NCBI GenBank assembly: GCA_013399115.1
Contig: VXAA01003991.1
Location: 131,714 to 195,713, forward strand
Direction of reading: 5' to 3'
DNA length: 64,000 nucleotides
From: Anseranas semipalmata
Taxonomy: Eukaryota > Chordata > Aves > Anseriformes > Anseranatidae
Position numbers and translations under genes: made by a program. Positions 60,691-64,000 of the stretch are shown piece after piece. Every line of letters begins with the position of its first letter. Positions within the stretch are counted from its first letter, which is position 1. The notes beneath the pieces are model-generated. The model saw only the letters and a list, made by a program, of their open reading frames with translations, did not search any database and was not told the DNA's origin.

Positions 60691-60734
60691 GTGGTTTAGT
60701 TGGCCGTGTTGGCCAACTGCTCCCACTAAACCAC
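60691..60734. repeat. Hairpin-forming inverted repeat
   Basis: The arm GTGGTTTAGT (60691-60700) is exactly complementary to ACTAAACCAC (60725-60734). Inside it TGGCC (60701-60705) pairs with GGCCA (60711-60715) around a 5-base loop. The result is a 15-bp stem with one 9-base bulge (60716-60724). The inner pairing can alternatively extend to 8 bp (AGTTGGCC with GGCCAACT). No T-run follows on either strand, and nothing suggests a known RNA gene. Confidence 0.85.
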
Positions 60735-63700
60735 ATTTTCTGACTTTAGTAGTTAAAATAGCTAGATAAATAAGTAATTTGGAATATCTCATTATCAATT
60801 TCTAGTTCATTTTTCAGGACTGACACTGATCAAAAACTGGGAATTTTTTGTGAGAAAAATGAGAAAATTCAAAGTATGTGGGTTGAAGTGGTGTGTTTTT
60901 ATATAGTCCTTTTAAAAAGAGTCACTAAACCTAGCTGAATATAGTTTTATAGCCTATAGAAAAAGAAGACTTTATAATTTATGTTTCCTTCATGCTTAAT
61001 GCCACAGAAAAATTCTTTTAATAGTCTGGAATTCTTTGTTCATATATGTTGCCTTTTATAAAAGATTATATTCAGATGATCAAAATTGTTTGTGATAAAC
61101 TGGTAAAACCATTTTCAGATTTGCACAGAACAACCCGGGAGGGCTTAAGATTTTTCTTCTGGAACTGTCCATACCATCAAAAATATAAATTTTCAAAACT
61201 TATATTTATAAAATTAATACATGAAAGTTTTATTAGTCGACATCTGAGTTATGGCAATAATTCCCTATATTTACAAAGGCAAAATAAATGCTCTCTCATA
61301 CTTTTATAAGTTACAGCCCAGCATACATTGACTTTTAACAGCTACTACATAATAACTGCACTTCACAATATAGGTATTTACCACCAAATGGTGTATATTA
61401 ACTACATTAGAGTGTCAGAAATTTAGCTGTAGGTGGTTTTGTTTTTTAACAGACAATGGCAATGCTAATGTGAATAAATGCTGTTGAAACCAACAGCCTT
61501 CTCAAGACAAAAATTACTTCCTTGTTACTATGTTCAGTGGGGTTGTCAGGGGTCTTTCAATGTAAATGCTTAAATTTAATTAATAACTGGAAAAAATGTA
61601 AACTTGGACAATTTACCTTTGCTGAAACGTTGTTTTCCAGCATCACCTCACCTCATTTTGCTACCTCTCATGAAAGACCTTATTTTAGCAAGGCAAGGCA
61701 TCATTGCTCAGGTTCTCTGTGTCATGTAAATGACACATGCTAAAACAGATGGGAAATTCCAGTTTAGGCTAACTTTTTTTGGAAATTATGTGTGCAGGGT
61801 GATTTGTTTATTTCTGGAAGTACCACCTTCAAAGTGAACAGGACTGCCCAAAACATATGCAGTGATTAATGTAGAAACCTGCTGGCTCATCCTACCGTGA
61901 TTTAAATGTTCCCGATATTATTATCCCCATTCCAACAAGGAGAGCAATTGAATTTAAATTCTATGAGGGAAGTAGAATTAAAGCTGCTTTTTTTTTGGTC
62001 TTATAGATAACCACAGGGTGTACTAAACACGCAGACGGTGCTTCTTGAAGGTTCACCCAGCTGGGGGACACAAAATTGACCAGTGCAGTTTTAACCAAGT
62101 CCTGGCAGATGCTGTGATTCCTGTGGGCCAAAAGGAGTCCAACCTCGTGGCAGAATGACAGAAAGTGGTGCTTTCTGCTTTTGCTCAGTATGTGGATTCA
62201 TTCATTTGTGACCGTTGACTGGTTGTTAAACCTCCTCCGATGGCTGTGATCCTTTGCACTCAAGATCCTTCTGCATCCCTAGAACCACAGCTCAAAGCAG
62301 CTATGGGAAAGCTATGCTAGAGCCTGTTCAGACCTCACTTTTGAGAAGGCAGGTGTTGAGCGGGAGCTGACTGCCATGTGGATAAAAGGAGATTCTGAAT
62401 ACTCAAATTGCTTAAAGAGACAAGAAAAGGTATTCATGCATCAAGGTTTTGTTATGTGTGAGTGTTTTGTTTTTATTTTTCTTGAAAAGCAAATTATTTG
62501 AGAGGAATCATCCAACCCTTTGCTCGCTTAAAGTTAAAGGCAGATCTTAGAAGTAAAAGCTGAGCATATACTAACTTTGACAGGAGGAAAAATACAGATC
62601 AGTCAGCGATCGATAGCAGAGTCCGGCTTTCTGCATTTGAATCCTGTGAGGCACCATTTCCAGAAAGAACTCCCCGGTTTGCTTCTAAAATACCTCCTTC
62701 CCTGTGTTCCTCCTTTCTTTGAAGTAAATTTCTTTCTTCTGCCTTTACTGCTGTCACTAATAAATTATATATACCCTTGTGTTCTAAAAATTCTGCATCA
62801 GCCACAGTAATTGAGCACCACTTGCTTCTGTTTCTTACTGTTGAAGACTCAGGCTTTCAAAGCAATTCTGTCTCCTTGAATGCCTCCCTGCCCCTCCACT
62901 ATGTTTGCTCTAAAGAGAAGGAATATCCTCTTCTCTGTGTGCAGGAATCAAGTAGGCTGGTGCAAGTGCTGCAGCATTAGCCTCTGCACTTCTTCCACAA
63001 CAGAAGGATTTTCCATAGTCCAAGATCAGACTTAGGAAAATCAATCCAATTAATCAATGTAGAATTTCACTATAAAATTACGGTTATCTCCTGAATTGTT
63101 TGAATCTGCTGGAGTATCCAGCTTCTCTCTGGCAGCTATAAGGATGTGCATTAGCTGAGGATTCAATAATGTGAAACACTGGGAAAAAAAGAGTGCAGTG
63201 AGCTGGCAAGAAAGAGTTACTTGAGCCTAAACATGATCTCATGGTAACCAGCTGAATTCCATGGTAAATCCAGTGATTTACAGTGAGTCCATTGCAATTA
63301 ATGAAATTGTAATGAACAGCCCCACAGTCTTAGAAGTAGAAAAGTTATATTTTTCTGTAGTGCACTGCCTAATGCAATTAATACAATCATACAAGTTGGA
63401 AAAATACAATATCCATCTGTCTATAATCATGCAAAAAAAGGGGGAAGACCAAGATAAATGAAATATGTTTCCCTCTTCAGCAGGAAGATAATGAAGTTAG
63501 CCTTGTGTTGAAATCAACTGGAACATTTTTTAGCAATTCTAGAAAAGATTTCTGTGGTTTTCTGCTTGAAGTTAAGCAACTAAGTCTAAAGGCACCTCAC
63601 AATATAATACAAGTCTGAAGTCTGTTTGAGGTGGATTATTGGAAACTGGGCAATTCAACGAGTAGTTCTTTGAAAAGAGGAGGCTGAATGAGTAGTGTCA

Positions 63701-64000
63701 ATACCCATCTATGTTTGTCAGTAAGGACCCAGAAAGCCACTTTGTTGCAAAAGCCTAGCAAGGCAGTTTTTTCGCAGATTCAAATTCTGACAAAGCCAGT
63801 AGGATTTATTTTTTGCATTGCCCAAACTAGGATCTATATCAGGTCCAAACTGATGGAGAAGAATGCACTCAAACAGCCATCAGTACAAAATGCTTTAACT
63901 TTGGAATCGGTGTTTTGGATGTACAGACTATGTGGTAATAGTGTCCATGATACTGGCAAAATGGATGCAACCTTTTTCAAAATACAGCCCTAATCTGGCT

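Larger units (their letters stand above)
54448..64000. other. AT-rich single-copy sequence, no gene seen
   Basis: No exon, RNA gene or mobile element is recognised in this last 9.5 kb. Holds two alternating purine-pyrimidine tracts (55908-55965), an A run near 57875, TAAA-type runs near 59390-59404 and 59998-60016, the hairpin at 60691-60734, and a stop-broken open stretch at 62027-62317 described under findings. Open frames reach only 101 codons (63688-63993) and are unrecognised. Confidence 0.5.

Noticed and set aside
1..64000. CRISPR arrays, operons, phage or insertion sequences
   Set aside because: No regular spaced repeats and no prokaryotic gene organisation. The repeats present are avian retroelements and microsatellites.

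Overview
The window looks like non-coding DNA from a bird. The evidence is repeated CR1 LINE copies with avian-type 3' tails (ATTCTRTG-like repeats, and the 'ttccaacc' block next to 'atctagtcc'), avian-type endogenous retrovirus LTRs, and an AT-rich background with scattered poly-A/T tracts and microsatellites. No operon-like structure, no tRNA or rRNA, and no convincing host protein-coding exon is visible on either strand. The open frames are short, overlap one another, or are translations of repeats. The segment is best read as intergenic or deep intronic sequence. The species cannot be named from this evidence.

Layout. 1-10 kb: AT-rich single-copy sequence with a (TTTTC)n microsatellite (7504-7642). 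10.07-10.47 kb: an isolated GC-rich block. 11.2-15.6 kb: a CR1 tail, a solo LTR (about 12701-13261), and an apparently exact 828-bp duplication (13631-14458 = 14792-15619) whose first copy sits between two single-N gaps, probably an assembly artefact. 18.2-29.0 kb: three plus-strand CR1 fragments (18168-18690, 22408-22736, 28356-29045), the last with a large internal deletion, plus several microsatellites. 31.0-31.3 kb: a second GC-rich block. 32.1-32.7 kb and 40.85-41.43 kb: two same-strand LTRs of one family. The second is flanked by a perfect 5-bp target duplication (GTTAA) and contains a 334-N gap. 47.9-48.3 kb: a third GC-rich, CpG-containing block. 52.9-54.4 kb: a minus-strand CR1 interrupted by a second minus-strand CR1, with a matching short target duplication. 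54.5-64 kb: AT-rich single-copy sequence with a hairpin-forming inverted repeat (60691-60734).

The only recognisable coding information is broken CR1 ORF2 (reverse transcriptase) sequence: RT-domain pieces at 28356-28757 and 53814-54447, an open C-terminal RT piece in the nested copy (53393-53803), and ORF2 C-termini at 22409-22676 and 52976-53319. None can encode an active element. They have lost the 5' half, carry stops or frameshifts, or lack a catalytic residue.

I did not find a new biological system. The most useful observations are structural: the nested CR1 pair, the internally shortened nested CR1, the probable false duplication, the GTTAA-flanked solo LTR, and the GC-rich blocks of unknown origin.
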